In this document: one piece after another, positions 51,121 to 61,728 of the stretch | Layout of the letters: each line of letters begins with the position of its first letter | Numbering within the stretch: position 1 is the first letter of the stretch | Source of the DNA: Gari tellinella | Taxonomy: Eukaryota > Mollusca > Bivalvia > Cardiida > Psammobiidae | NCBI GenBank assembly: GCA_922989275.2 | Contig: OV277864.1 | Span: 4,464,001-4,528,000 of the forward strand | DNA length: 64,000 nucleotides | Reading direction: 5' to 3' | Position numbers and translations under genes: made by a program | Notes under the pieces: generated by a model | Database searches by the model: none | The model's input: only the letters and a program-made list of their open reading frames with translations | What the model was told of the DNA's origin: nothing

Positions 51121-52060
51121 ATAACACCAGACTGAGAAACATTTACCACCAAGCAAGAAGCAGGTTTTGAAGTTTTGTGATTATTTAACCCTTAACATGG
51201 TAAGCGTCACTTGGAATATTTGGAAACAGTTCGGATCCAGATCGTAACGCGACGTCCGATATGTCTCCAAATTATCAGACACTCATACTTATTTTTTATT
51301 CAATTTAAGAACCATTAAACCGATTTTGAATTTTTTGCAGAGAATATATTGTAAGCAGACGACAATTCAGCATGATAAGGTTTAAAGCAATTTATTTTTC
51401 ATTGCACTTATGTATTGCTTTAACGTTAGATAAGATGTTTTTCCTTCCCATTTAACTATTACACTGCCAACGGCGCCAAAAGGCGACTTTGTACACACTG
51501 TTATATGTGTCAGATCAAGATTCAAACTGTTTGCCACTTAGATTAACATGAGGAGTCAAAACCGTCGAAAAGGTGTCATTTCTTACGTTTAATTGCGATG
51601 CGTTTGCGTTTCATTGGCGTTTAAACGGGGAAGAATAACGCTTTCTCCACTATAATAACACCAGACTGAGAAACATTTACCACCAAGCAAGAAGCAGGTT
51701 TTGAACTTTTGAGATTATTTAACCCTTAACATGGTAAGCGTCACTTGGAATATTTGGAAACAGTTCGGATCCAGATCGTAATGCGACGTCCGATATGTCT
51801 CCAAATTATCGGACACTCATACTTATATTCTATTCAAGTTAAGAACCATTAAACTGATTTTGATTTTTTTGCAGAGAATATATTGTAAGCAGACGACAAT
51901 TCAGCATGATAAGGTTTAAAGCAATTTATTTTTCATTGCACTTATGTATAAAATGTTTTTCCTTCCCTTTTAACTATTACACTGTCAACGGCGCCAAAAG
52001 GCGACTTTGTACACACTGTTACATGTATATGTGACAGATCAGGATTCAAATTGTTTGACA
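51001..52060. repeat. Recent 534-bp tandem duplication
   Basis: CACTTAGATTAACACGAGG at 51001 recurs at 51535 (CACTTAGATTAACATGAGG) and the copies stay about 95% or more alike to about 52060. Each unit holds the right half of an A element, a decayed B element (TTAACCCTTAACATGG..GCATGATAAGGTTTAAA) and a GGCGCCAAAAGGCG block. Copy 2 has a small deletion at 51949. All three junctions lie in TTCAAACTGTTTG-type arm sequence. Confidence 0.88.
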
Positions 52061-52061
52061 C

Positions 52062-52530
52062 TAGTTTCGACAAAATTGACTTAAAACTAGTTCAGACGAC
52101 CCTACCAATACTAAATAAAAATACAAATCAAGTTGAAATGTTTATTGTTGAACATTTTGAAGAATGATTTATTTTAAATAAATAAATTACATTATATACA
52201 TTTATTAAAGTGATAATATTAACAGGAATTGCTTATTTGTATTCACATGAACATGTATTCAGAGACATTTGGTTATCACTTGTAATTGTATAAGCAAATC
52301 ATATTGTTGAATTAAAAAGAAAACAGTCTACAAGAAGAAGTTGTTACCTTTCAATTAACACGTTTGTGATAAATCTATTATGTTTATTGCAGTGTTAGAG
52401 CCAGATCAAATGCCAGGTTACCCGGTGTTTGTCACTCAGATAAACATATTTTCTTTATCTATATTTTGTTGCATACATATCGTGTTTGCCTCCTTTAAAT
52501 TGAAACGAACACAGAAACACTTACTCTACA
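52062..52530. other. A-like trace, otherwise unassigned
   Basis: 52,345-52,520 has TTACCTTTCAATTAACACG, GAGCCAGATCAAATGCCAGGTTACCCGG and TTGAAACGAACACAGAAAC, a decayed A. No gene was seen. Confidence 0.4.
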
Positions 52531-53102
52531 ATAATATCTAACAAACGACAACGATTGAGTGTGTTGTTCGGAGAGAGATGTTATAAGGAGGGGAATTAAC
52601 ATCCTTAGAGTACATTTGCAAATATGTGTATCCAGATCAGATGCCGCGTTACGCGATGTCTGATCGGCGTTAAAACGGGGTTTTACGCGTCTTTACGTTT
52701 CTTCTGTCAAAATGTCCTATTCGTAACTTTGAGAAAAAATGGCAGTCCACAATACTAACCAGACGATTTTGAAACACTAAAAGCGTCCTATATAATTGGC
52801 TTGTTTAGGGGAACAGCAGCAAGCATTGCTGTAAGGAGGGAATCGTTGTTCAGTGGGCCGTTGTACAGTGGAGAATCTGTTATTCTTTCCCGTTTAAACG
52901 CAAACGTACGCAAACGCAAAACACTAAAACGTAGAAAAGAACAACTTTTGGACAATTCTGATATTTCATGTTTATCTTGGTGGCAAACAGTTTGGAGTCT
53001 GATCTGGCTCCAAACTGTTTGCACTGCAAATCATAGTTTTAGCGTAAACGCGTTTATTGGGAAAGAATAACAGATTCTCCACTGTAGGGAGGGAGTGATG
53101 TA
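52531..53102 (+). mobile_element. Family C MITE interrupted by an A element
   Basis: TGTGTTGTTCGGAGAGAG.., a hairpin with GCCGCGTTACGCG apex, and GGAGGGAATCGTTGTTC. GGGCCGTTG is followed by the A insertion, then GGGAGGGAGTGATGTA. The left terminus is lost. Confidence 0.75.
52864..53086 (-). mobile_element. Family A MITE, apex deleted, inside a C terminus
   Basis: TACAGTGGAGAATCTG to CAGATTCTCCACTGTA. The core collapsed to GTTTGGAGTCTGATCTGG. Removing it with one TA restores GCCGTTGTAGGGAGGGAG, confirming the target duplication. Confidence 0.88.
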
Positions 53103-53195
53103 ACGTCTTTGCAATAGGTTGGATATTACGTTTTCTGAAAATAAAAACTTTACAGTTTGCCAAATCTCTACAATGACACCACTTAATAATGTTAA

Positions 53196-53446
53196 TTAAC
53201 CCTTTGAACCCTAGTCCCGCTTATAGGCGTCCTTTTCAAACAGTGTACATGTGAATAGTACACTTGTCCTGTGCAAACAGTGAATACCCAGATCAGAGGG
53301 CTCCGAAAGGAGCCCTCTGATCAGGGTCTTCACTGTTTGTCATAATGTCAAACATTGACAAAAACAACCCTTAAAAGTCAGAAATGGACTAGACTAAAAT
53401 GGAAACTGGAATTTTCCATTTAAAGTTTCAGGGAGGAAAGAGTTAC
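53196..53446 (+). mobile_element. Family F hairpin MITE
   Basis: TTAACCCTTTGAACCCTAG to CAGGGAGGAAAGAGTTAC (right TTAA mutated). The core CAGATCAGAGGGCTCCGAAAGGAGCCCTCTGATCAG is palindromic at 53290-53325. Confidence 0.86.
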
Positions 53447-53454
53447 ATGTAATA

Positions 53455-53597
53455 GACGTTACATGCAAATGGCTGCTTAAAACAAGGTAGAAATAAAGAG
53501 AAAACGTATTTTCTTTCATCTTGCTTTTAGCCACCACCTGTCTGTCTTACAAACTATCGGTATGCTTTTTAGGGTCGTTATAGCCATTTTACTGTAC
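53455..53597. mobile_element. Family G right half
   Basis: AACAAGGTAGAAATAAAG, TTTCATCTTGCTTTTAGCC, CACCTGTCTGTCTTAC and TTTTTAGGGTCGTTATAGCC, ending TTTACTGTA. Confidence 0.6.
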
Positions 53598-53884
53598 ACA
53601 AGGTAGGGTTCAATACCAAAGGGTTTTGGTTTACCTGAGAAGGTAAAAGAGGAAGCATTTCGTTGTTTTGTGTATGATACAAAGTATCTTAACCAACACA
53701 AACTAATGGTATTAGCATTATCCTTGTTTATCTCGCAAAACATTCAGCAACGTTCTTACTATAGTTGATGAAAACGTAATGCATTCGAACTTTGATATTT
53801 GGAATTCCATTAAGTAGAACATTTCCGTATTTCAAAGTTAAAACATGGCATGTCAACGTTTGACCTTAAAATACGGATATCTTC

Positions 53885-54085
53885 CACTTAAACCATTACC
53901 CCTTGGCCTGTTAATAAATGCATATTCTATCTTACTTTCAACCTGCTTTACGCTTTCATCTGCTACAATGTATGATACAGCTTTTATAATACATATTCAT
54001 GACTGTATAAATTGGAACTGTTTACTTCAGTGGAGGAATAAACTGAATGCGCTAAAAGGTGCTTCTGTGGGAAAAGGATTAAGAC
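53885..54085 (+). mobile_element. Family D MITE lacking most of the hairpin
   Basis: AAACCATTACCCCTTGGCC, ATCTTACTTTCAACCTGC, ATCTGCTACAATGTATG and TTCAGTGGAGGAATAAACTG, ending GCTTCTGTGGGAAAAGGATTAA. The left arm is absent. Confidence 0.7.
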
Positions 54086-54256
54086 AGATCGAATGAATTA
54101 AATTAAATGTACCATTTAAATGTACTTTTGTTCGATTTAAGCGAAGTTAGACTGTATTTATGAAACAGCGACGTTTGGCTCCACCATCTTAATTCAGTGA
54201 ATTGAAAACGCGAATATTAGACATTTCAAATATAAAGGAAATACATCTCGAACTAA

Positions 54257-54450
54257 CTCTTGTCATGCTGAATTGTCGTCTGCTTCAAGTATATCGTATG
54301 CAAAAATGTAAAAACAACCCTAAATTTGATTTTTTTTAATTGAAGAAACTGAAATGATGAGTGGCAAACAACTTGGATCCAAATCAGACGCCGCATTATC
54401 TGGATCCAAACTGTTTCCAAATGTAAGTGAGTCACGCTTAGCACGATAAT
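54257..54450 (-). mobile_element. Family B MITE with short hairpin
   Basis: TAACTCTTGTCATGCTG, ATTGTCGTCTGCTTCAAG and GCAAACAACTTGGATCC.., apex GCCGCATTATCTGG (right inner arm lost), ending AGTGAGTCACGC. Confidence 0.6.
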
Positions 54451-54479
54451 GTTTATTTGAGTTTGATTTTTATGAATGT

Positions 54480-55250
54480 TCGATTTGATTTTCAATGACC
54501 TGTTTTATTGTCTCCATTATATCTGAGTAAGCATATCATTTTAATTTATACGAATACCGGTTTAATTAAACGATACGAATAGACGTTGAGTTCCCGCATA
54601 TCTCTAGGTAACTGCTATCAGCAATATGTACGATTAGACGAATTTAAAAACAGTTTCATTTGTGACAGAATGTTGGCATTTAACTTAGCACATAGTATTT
54701 CAAATAATGGCAAACTCTTGAAAGTATAGTTTCTTAATGCTACAAAGATTTCCCCGTTTTATACTCAATGTCATATTTTGAAATTAAGGTATAAAATCAA
54801 AATTGTTTTAGTTCTGTTATTTAAGAAATAAACTGTATGTTGTCGGCGTTTAAGCAAAAGAAACGATAGGAAATGATCGGAAAATTCCATGAATCGCATT
54901 AGTTTATTTCTTATATTTCTTATATTTACATTATATTTTGTGTAATTTTTAATATTAAATGACCAATGAGTTAGTATGCATGTATGTTTAATCTACATTA
55001 GAAGTTGATTACACGAATAATGTGTACCCTGAAAAGAATGTCTATAACGGCGTTACTGAAGCAAAGCAACAAAATGATTCGCGTAGAGCAGATTTATAAG
55101 CACCGCCTTCTCTGCGCAATAAAAACGTATATCAACATGTTCCACCCTCTCGAGAAATAGCGTTTATACAAATTAAACATTATTTTTTCACTGGATTTGA
55201 ATGTGGCTAATGTAAATATATAAAATGTTAAAGGCATTTTCCGCGTTAAA
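54480..55250. other. No supported feature
   Basis: AT-rich. No recognised repeat, palindrome or coding signal. Confidence 0.35.
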
Positions 55251-55257
55251 TACATAT

Positions 55258-55494
55258 ACGACCCATTACTCGATATACTTTTTCTAGCATTGAAAATATG
55301 TGACCTCCTAAAGCAAGTTTAAAGTAAAGAAGAATACGCCGTAATGAGCACTTTCTTTTCCTTTCAGCCTGTTGTAAGCTAACTAACATCTGCTAGAATA
55401 ATAAGAACTATTTATTATGATACATGTTTATTACTGTATCAATGGGAGGTAGTTTGTCAGTGGAGCAATATAATAAAGTAAATGCGTAAAAATG
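55258..55494 (+). mobile_element. Family D MITE, diverged
   Basis: CGACCCATTACTCGATATACT, TGTGACCTCCTAAAGCAAG, CCTTTCAGCCTGTTGTAAG and CAGTGGAGCAATATAATAAAG, ending AATGCGTAAAAATGAG just before an A element. Confidence 0.65.
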
Positions 55495-55496
55495 AG

Positions 55497-55746
55497 TACA
55501 GTGGAAAATCTGTTATTCTTTCCCGTTTAAACGCAAACGTACGCAAACGCAAAGCACTAAAACGTAGAAAAGAACAACTTTTGGACAAATCTGATAATTA
55601 TTGTTTATCTTGGTGGCAAACAGTTTGGAGCCTGATCAGACGCCGGGTTACCCGGCGTCTGATCTGGCTCCAAACTGTTTGCACTGCAAATAATAGTTTT
55701 AGCGTAAACGCGTTTATTGGGAAAGAATAACAGATTCTCCACTGTA
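55497..55746 (-). mobile_element. Family A hairpin MITE (tandem unit 1)
   Basis: TACAGTGGAAAATCTG to CAGATTCTCCACTGTA. Full hairpin with apex CCGGGTTACCCGG. Confidence 0.9.
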
Positions 55747-55909
55747 TCTAAGGAAATAATGGTGAGGAAGTGTCTGTGAAGAGAGACTTTATCGCACGAG
55801 CGGCGGCAATACATTAGACCATGTTCGTTATATACAACTTCTATCCACAACCTTTGTGTCCCTAAGAAAGTTTTGAAATAAAGTCTCGTACTTGTGAGTG
55901 TTATACATG

Positions 55910-56162
55910 TACAGTGGAGAATCTGTTATTATTCTTTCCCGTTTAAACGCAAACGTACGCAAACGCAAAGCACTAAATCGTAGAAAAGTACAACTTTTGG
56001 ACAAGTCTGATAATTCTTGTTTATCTTGGTGGCAAACAGTTTGGAGCCTGATCAGACGCCGGGTTACCCGGCGTCTGATCTGGCTCCAAACTGTTTGCAC
56101 TGCAAATAATAGTTTTAGCGTAAACGCGTTTATTGGGAAAGAATAACAGATTCTCCACTGTA
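55910..56162 (-). mobile_element. Family A hairpin MITE (tandem unit 2)
   Basis: Same as unit 1 except TTATTATTC for TTATTC (3-bp repeat gain) and scattered substitutions. Confidence 0.9.
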
Positions 56163-56317
56163 TCTAAGGAAATAATGGTTAGGAAGTGTCTGTGAAGAGA
56201 GACTTTATCGCACGATCGGCGGCAGTACATTAAACCATGTTCGTTATATACCACTTCTATCCACAACCTTTGTGTCCCTAAGAAAGTTTTGAAATAAAGT
56301 CTCATACTTGTGAGTGT

Positions 56318-56524
56318 TACAGTGGAGAATCTGTTATTCTTTCCCAATAAACGCGTTTACACTAAAACTATTATTTACAATACAAACAGGCCTCAAACTG
56401 TTTGCCACCAAGATAAACATGAATTATCAGAATTGTCCAAAAGTTGTTCTTTTCTTCGTTTTAGTGCTTTGCGTTTGCGTACGTTTGCGTTTAAACGGGA
56501 AAGAATAACAGATTCTCCACTGTA
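56318..56524 (+). mobile_element. Family A MITE, hairpin mostly lost, opposite orientation
   Basis: TACAGTGGAGAATCTG to CAGATTCTCCACTGTA. ATACAAACAGGCCTCAAACTG shows nearly the whole palindrome deleted. TA flanks are intact (GAGTGTTA / TATACATG). Confidence 0.88.
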
Positions 56525-56558
56525 TACATGTATGTATGACATTCCAGCGTGTTATATT

Positions 56559-56812
56559 TACAGTAGAGAAGACGTTATTCGTTTCCTTTTAAACGCAAAA
56601 ACGCAAAAAAACATTGCAATAAAACGTAGAAAATGATAATTTATTTTACAATGCTGACTATTTATGTCTATCTGTGTGGAGAACAGTTTTGAACCTGATG
56701 AAACCCCGGGTTGACCGGCGTCTTGTCTGTCTCCCCAACAGTTTGCACTGGAAATAACGGTTTTAACGTAAACGCGTTTATCGAAAACAAATAACGTCTT
56801 TTCTTTTTTTAC
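56559..56812 (-). mobile_element. Diverged family A MITE
   Basis: TACAGTAGAGAAGACG, TTCCTTTTAAACGC, GAACAGTTTTGAACCTGATG.., CCCCGGGTTGACCGGCG, AACGTAAACGCGTTTATCG and a degenerate TCTTTTC..TTTAC end. Confidence 0.75.
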
Positions 56813-56931
56813 AATTCGTTCAAACTCCTTTATCAGGCCCGCTAGAATAAGGACATTTATCGATTGAACCATTTCAACGAAATTGGCGCCGAACGGCGAC
56901 TTAACGAATTATTTTGTACTTATATACTCGA

Positions 56932-57181
56932 TACAGTGGAGAATCTGTTATTCTTTCCCAATAAACGCGTTTACGCTAAAACTATTATTTGCAGTGCAAA
57001 CAGTTTGGAGCCAGATCAGACGCCGGGTAACCCGGCGTCTGATCAGGCTCCAAACTGTTTGCCACCAAGATAAACATGAACTATCAGAATTGTCCAAAAG
57101 TTGTTCTTTTCTACGTTTTAGCGCTTTGCGTTTGCGTACGTTTGCGTTTAAACGGGACAGAATAACAGATTCTCCACTGTA
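56932..57181 (+). mobile_element. Family A hairpin MITE
   Basis: Complete 250-bp AATCTG-subtype copy with the usual left-arm GCCAGATC opposite right-arm GATCAGGC mismatch. Confidence 0.92.
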
Positions 57182-57189
57182 TGTTATTC

Positions 57190-58080
57190 AGTCAAAATGC
57201 CTGAAATGTTACATATTGTATACACCATATCAGTGAGGTCGCGACTGATAGACGAATGGTTAAACTGCTTTCACATTAGGACCAAATCCACAGTATTACA
57301 TGTACCACTAAATTGTTGACTGATCGTAGCATCCACTTTCCTTAAATGCCGAAAAGAAGTATTTTAATTGTCGTCATAAAGTCAAAACACAATACATTTG
57401 ATCAATACAATACCATATACATGCAATTAAATAGAATGTCATTCCGATCCGATATGTCTAGGTTTTAAAAACTTACTAGTCTGAACACACATAATATGTA
57501 TCTGAACTTGTTGGCATTGACTTCCCACATTACTGGTAACAATGGTCGTTTCTGTTCGGAAAATGGCATCCATTTTTGATACACGATATTGTCTTTGTAT
57601 AACCAGCTTGCATATCAGACTTACGTATTGTATAAAAGGCGGCAGGTGACCGCTCCATTTACAAAGGAAATTTTGCAGAAAGTTCCTCCTAGATATTTCC
57701 GTGTTAAATTCATCTTTTCGTAAGGTAGAAAACTTTGTATACACGAACAATCGGTTTTACGTGGTACATGTAACACGACTCATTTACTCAGACATATGTC
57801 TATAAGTGTGTGTGTTTTATAAGGCATAATAATGATTGCGTAGGGTATAATCTGTTTCGACTTATAGGAGAAGAGATAAGAGATTTCGCTTTATTGCCTT
57901 CTACTAGGTGCTATAAAATGTGGTACCCATTATCATTTCATGATAGTCTTTTTGATTTATGATGTGTTAGGCCCACATAGAATTCATATAATAATCGTGT
58001 GTCACTTTATCTAAACTCTGAAAATGAAGGTTTTTTTTCAGTCACATCTTCATGTCGGGCCGTATTTAAAGTTTATTTAG
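57190..58080. other. Repeat-poor interval without a supported gene
   Basis: A 103-codon minus frame at 57439-57750 is the only long frame not explained by a palindrome. It shows no domain or motif I recognise, has no visible splice or promoter context, and could be chance. Confidence 0.35.
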
Positions 58081-58088
58081 TGCTCTAA

Positions 58089-58338
58089 TACAGTGGATAA
58101 AACGTTATTATTTCCCAATAAACGCGTTTACGCAAAAACTATTATTTGCAGTGCAAACAGTTTGGAGCCAGATCAGACGCCGGGTAACCCGGCGTCTGAT
58201 CAGGCTCCAAACTGTTTGCCACCAAGATAAACATGAATTATCAGAATTGTCAAAAAGTTGTACTTTTCTACGTTTTAGTGTTTTGCGTTTGCGTACGTTT
58301 GCGTTTAAACGGGAAAGAATATAAGATTCTCCACTGTA
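58089..58338 (+). mobile_element. Family A hairpin MITE
   Basis: TACAGTGGATAAAACG to AAGATTCTCCACTGTA, with full hairpin. Confidence 0.9.
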
Positions 58339-58342
58339 ATAT

Positions 58343-58560
58343 ACAGTGCAGAGGGTATTATTATTTCCAGTTAAAACGAAAACGAACGCAGACGCATTGC
58401 AATAAAACATAGAAAATGACAAATCTGCCTATTCCTTTTAATCTAAGTGGGTGTCCGGCTTCTGATCTGATTCTAGACTGGTTGCAATGGAATCAATTGT
58501 TAAAGTGTAAACTCTTTTATATGGCAAGAATAACATATCTTCTTCTGGGTGAACTGCTTT
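58343..58560 (-). mobile_element. Decayed, one-armed family A MITE
   Basis: TACAGTGCAGAGGGTATT, TTCCAGTTAAAACG, GGTGTCCGGCTTCTGATC and GTTAAAGTGTAAACTC. The right end is not clear. It starts 4 bp after the previous A. Confidence 0.65.
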
Positions 58561-58599
58561 TATATCTACATGCATACATAGTTTTGTTCGACATTTAAC

Positions 58600-60180
58600 G
58601 TACATAGTTCGTCTATAGTCTACAGTACACATACATAGTGGTACATTTTGTAAGTAATATAATTCACATTAATCATCACTTTCAATTGATAGAGATTTCT
58701 GCAAGGAGTTATATCAACTGACTTGTAATAGCTCTATATCTATGACTTATGATTTGATTCTAGGTTTCATACGATACTAATTGCGTAGTTCAATTCGCGC
58801 TCGAAGGAGCTCGAAATCTTGTCGGTCTAACTTTCTAAAACAAACATGATTTTCGTGTTGGCTGTATCTATTGTCAGTCCATGTATGATAGATTATGTGT
58901 AAATGTCATTTAGCATGCTTTGCAAACTTATTGGAGATAAACTTAATGCTACGACGGCGTCTGTATAATATATAAACACTAAGAATAGTTTAAATTCATT
59001 ATAAGTGAATATGTCATCTATATCTGTACATGTACTGATGTTTTTTCTGCTACGTCAGTAATGTATATAAACTATGAATAGTATCGAGGAGTTGAGGCTA
59101 CCCTGTTTTAAGGCTCTGTTTGAGCTGAAGCTCTCTGATAATTTGTAATTATATCCTATTGTACGACAATATTGACCTGACGTTGAACTTTATGCATGAA
59201 TAAATTTAAGAGTGGTAACGCAGTATAAATAATCGACAGCGTGCCGTACACTTTCGGGAATGCACTGCAGTATAGTCTTTTTTCCTCAATTTAACACTTC
59301 TGTTATTTTAAAAGTTTCGGATGGTAGCTGGTCTGGACCGATACAATTTTCCTGACCTGTCTGGGAATATTACTGCTTGTTCTCGATTGTATTGTTTAAT
59401 TAACGATACTATGTTTTCATAAGTAATGCTATAAACGCGTGTACTGTTATGTTGGCTCGAGTTATGTCATTGGTCATTCGTCACGTTTCAGCTAATGCAA
59501 ATTGGAGTAGATGCACACGTGGTTCTTCTCATTCAGTATTTACTACATGTACCGTATTTGTAGTATATGTAGTAGGTGTGTCATGTGGTTGAGTTTGCTG
59601 CAGGTTTTAGTGTAGTGAAAGTAGAATTGGTGAGTAATCAGAGTAGTCGTTGAATTTGAGTATTTCACATTTTTATATTATATCTACATTTGCATAATCT
59701 AATAGTCCAAGACTGATAAACATTGTGCTAAAGGCAAAGTGTATTCAGTAGATTTATCATATAATATTCGTCCGTTAACTATTACAAGCCTAGCTGCTTT
59801 ACACGTACATATTTTGATGAGTTTAGAGTCATATATTATATCAAGCACGGGCTTTTTGCTGTCACGTGGAGGGATACATGGTAAGTTATTATTTGTATCG
59901 TCTACTAAGTATTGGTAACTTCACACCACAATCAGAACAGTTTACCGTGCGACTGGTAAGATATCCACTGATTAACAAATTGCATAGGCGTTTTAGTTTC
60001 TCTATTCCTACTTAAATATATTCCAATACATTGATTATCTCTTGTTGTAATCAGAATCCAAACTGTTTGCAAATGGCTATTTTTCTTGGGGTAAGGCAGT
60101 GATGGGATTTATCCGACATTTTAGTCTTGCCTACTGCTGTAAACGACAGCGTTGTCCTAGACCCGCATGCTGTAGTCTAC
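58600..60180. other. Repeat-poor interval without a supported gene
   Basis: About 1.6 kb of AT-rich DNA with no long frame. The only familiar phrase is a one-armed B/A core end (CAGAATCCAAACTGTTTGCAAATGG) at about 60052-60076. Confidence 0.4.
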
Positions 60181-60187
60181 TGTATAA

Positions 60188-60421
60188 TACAGTGGATAAA
60201 ACGTGATTCGTTCCCGTTTAAACGCAAACGAATAGCAAAAAGTAAAAAAAGACAACATTTCTACAATTCTAACTTTTCATATTAATCTGAGTGGCAAACA
60301 GTTTGGAGCCTGATCAGACGCCGGGGCCGGCGTCTGATCTGGCTCCAAATTGTTTGCAATGGAAACAAAAGTTTTAGCGTAAACGCGTTTATTGGGAAAG
60401 AATAACGTTTTTTCCACTGTA
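60188..60421 (-). mobile_element. Family A hairpin MITE, apex shortened
   Basis: TACAGTGGATAAAACG to TTTTTTCCACTGTA. The hairpin apex is CGCCGGGGCCGGCG, a symmetrical loss of TTACC. Confidence 0.88.
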
Positions 60422-60424
60422 GTT

Positions 60425-61075
60425 TAGATTTCGGCAAACATATATTCACTACTGATTGAAGGTATGATCTGCAAAAGAACACCATAACGACACCATGGAA
60501 TAGAAACATTAGCATCTAGTGGTAGCAATATAATGTCCGCTAGCCCGTGGGAAATCAGGAATTAAACATTGTAAGACTGGTTCCAAAGAATATTTCTAAT
60601 TCTCTAATACGACCTTATCGTCTTCTTAAGTACATGTTGTAATTACATGTTTAATTACAATGACAAATATATTGATGACTAGTATTAGCTGAACCTAGCA
60701 GTATTGCAAGAATAAAACTAAAAGCTACATGTTAATTAATCAATTTTACCTATTTGTATTCAAATTATCGAAGCACATCTATACTACATCCCGTGTGTTC
60801 ACTTTACTTTATGGTCATTACGCATTTGCTAATGACGTGGTTGGTGATTTTATTATTCTTTTGAAATGTTAAGAGTGGATGTCCTTTCGTTGATTTGCAC
60901 ACGGTCCGTTCACCAATCTTGTGATTCAAAGACACCGAGCGTAAGACGTGTTAAAAATTGAATTGATTTGTCGTTACAGTTACCCAATTTATGCTTGGAT
61001 ATTGTAATGAACTCTCTCTATGTACTTGCTAGACACTTTCATTATATATATATTTAGCATAATTAGTTTATATAC
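60425..61075. other. No supported feature
   Basis: AT-rich. No repeat or coding signal recognised. Confidence 0.35.
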
Positions 61076-61140
61076 AATAGCAAACAGTGCAGATTGTGTT
61101 GAGTTAAACGGCGGCTCGTCAGGTTAACACTGTTTGTCAA
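61076..61140. repeat. Degenerate hairpin core
   Basis: ATAGCAAACAGTGCAGATTG..GTTAAACGGCGGCTCGTC..GTTAACACTGTTTGTC. Confidence 0.45.
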
Positions 61141-61224
61141 TGTCTCCTGACACTAGGCTGAGATTGGTTAAGTCACAAAGAGACGTTTAAAAAACTGCTG
61201 CGACAAAACGTAAGCACATGTTGT

Positions 61225-61397
61225 ACAGTAGAGAAGACGTTATTCTTAACAGTTTCGGGGAGTCTGATAAGGATCCAAACTGTTTGTCGCTCATTTCAAT
61301 ACTTTTTCAATCAAAATACCGTAAGTTTGAATTTGAGAAATAAAAGCAGACGAAAGTTGTTTATAATTGATGACGTCACCGCGGTGAACGAGTTAAT
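61225..61397 (+). mobile_element. Junction of an A left end and a B right half
   Basis: TACAGTAGAGAAGACG then TTATTCTT (A terminus), switching to AACAGTTTCGGGGAGTC, GATCCAAACTGTTTGTCGC, AAGCAGACGAAAG and GCGGTGAACGAGTTAA (B). Confidence 0.55.
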
Positions 61398-61728
61398 AGA
61401 TTTTCAGTCGAGAAATACTTATAAATCAAATTGTTCTTAATGGACAGACTGTAAAGTCCTTGTAAATTGGGAAACTCTGGCTTCCGACCATTTTTATTTC
61501 CCGGGTTAAAAAAATACGTATTCTAGAGTCTGTCGCTTGAGATAATTTTAATTGCAGATACATGTATAGCAAAACTACAAATTAGTGTTAAGCGGCTCTC
61601 TTTAATCATATATCACATTTAATCTGTTTTCGTTTTGAAGACAGATTACCACTTCAAGTAGGTTGAGTGTAAAGCAGAATGCGTCTTACATGTAAGATAC
61701 ATTCTGATTTACTTCAAACCTGCTTTTA

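Larger units (their letters stand above)
55497..56317. repeat. Tandem duplication of an A element plus 163 bp
   Basis: Unit 1 is 55497-55909 and unit 2 is 55910-56317. The non-A part starts TCTAAGGAAATAATGGT and ends CTTGTGAGTGTTA, and differs at only a few positions. Both units start at the TA of the A terminus. Confidence 0.85.

Noticed and set aside
55482..57236. Cluster of 80-117-codon frames sharing KRKALKRRKEQLL and TVWSLIRRRVTRRLIWLQTV peptides
   Set aside because: These are translations of the family A MITE in both directions. They recur wherever A occurs and change frame with the indels between copies.
57439..57750. 103-codon minus-strand frame in a repeat-poor interval
   Set aside because: No recognised domain and no exon signals. 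In DNA of this composition a frame of this size can arise by chance.
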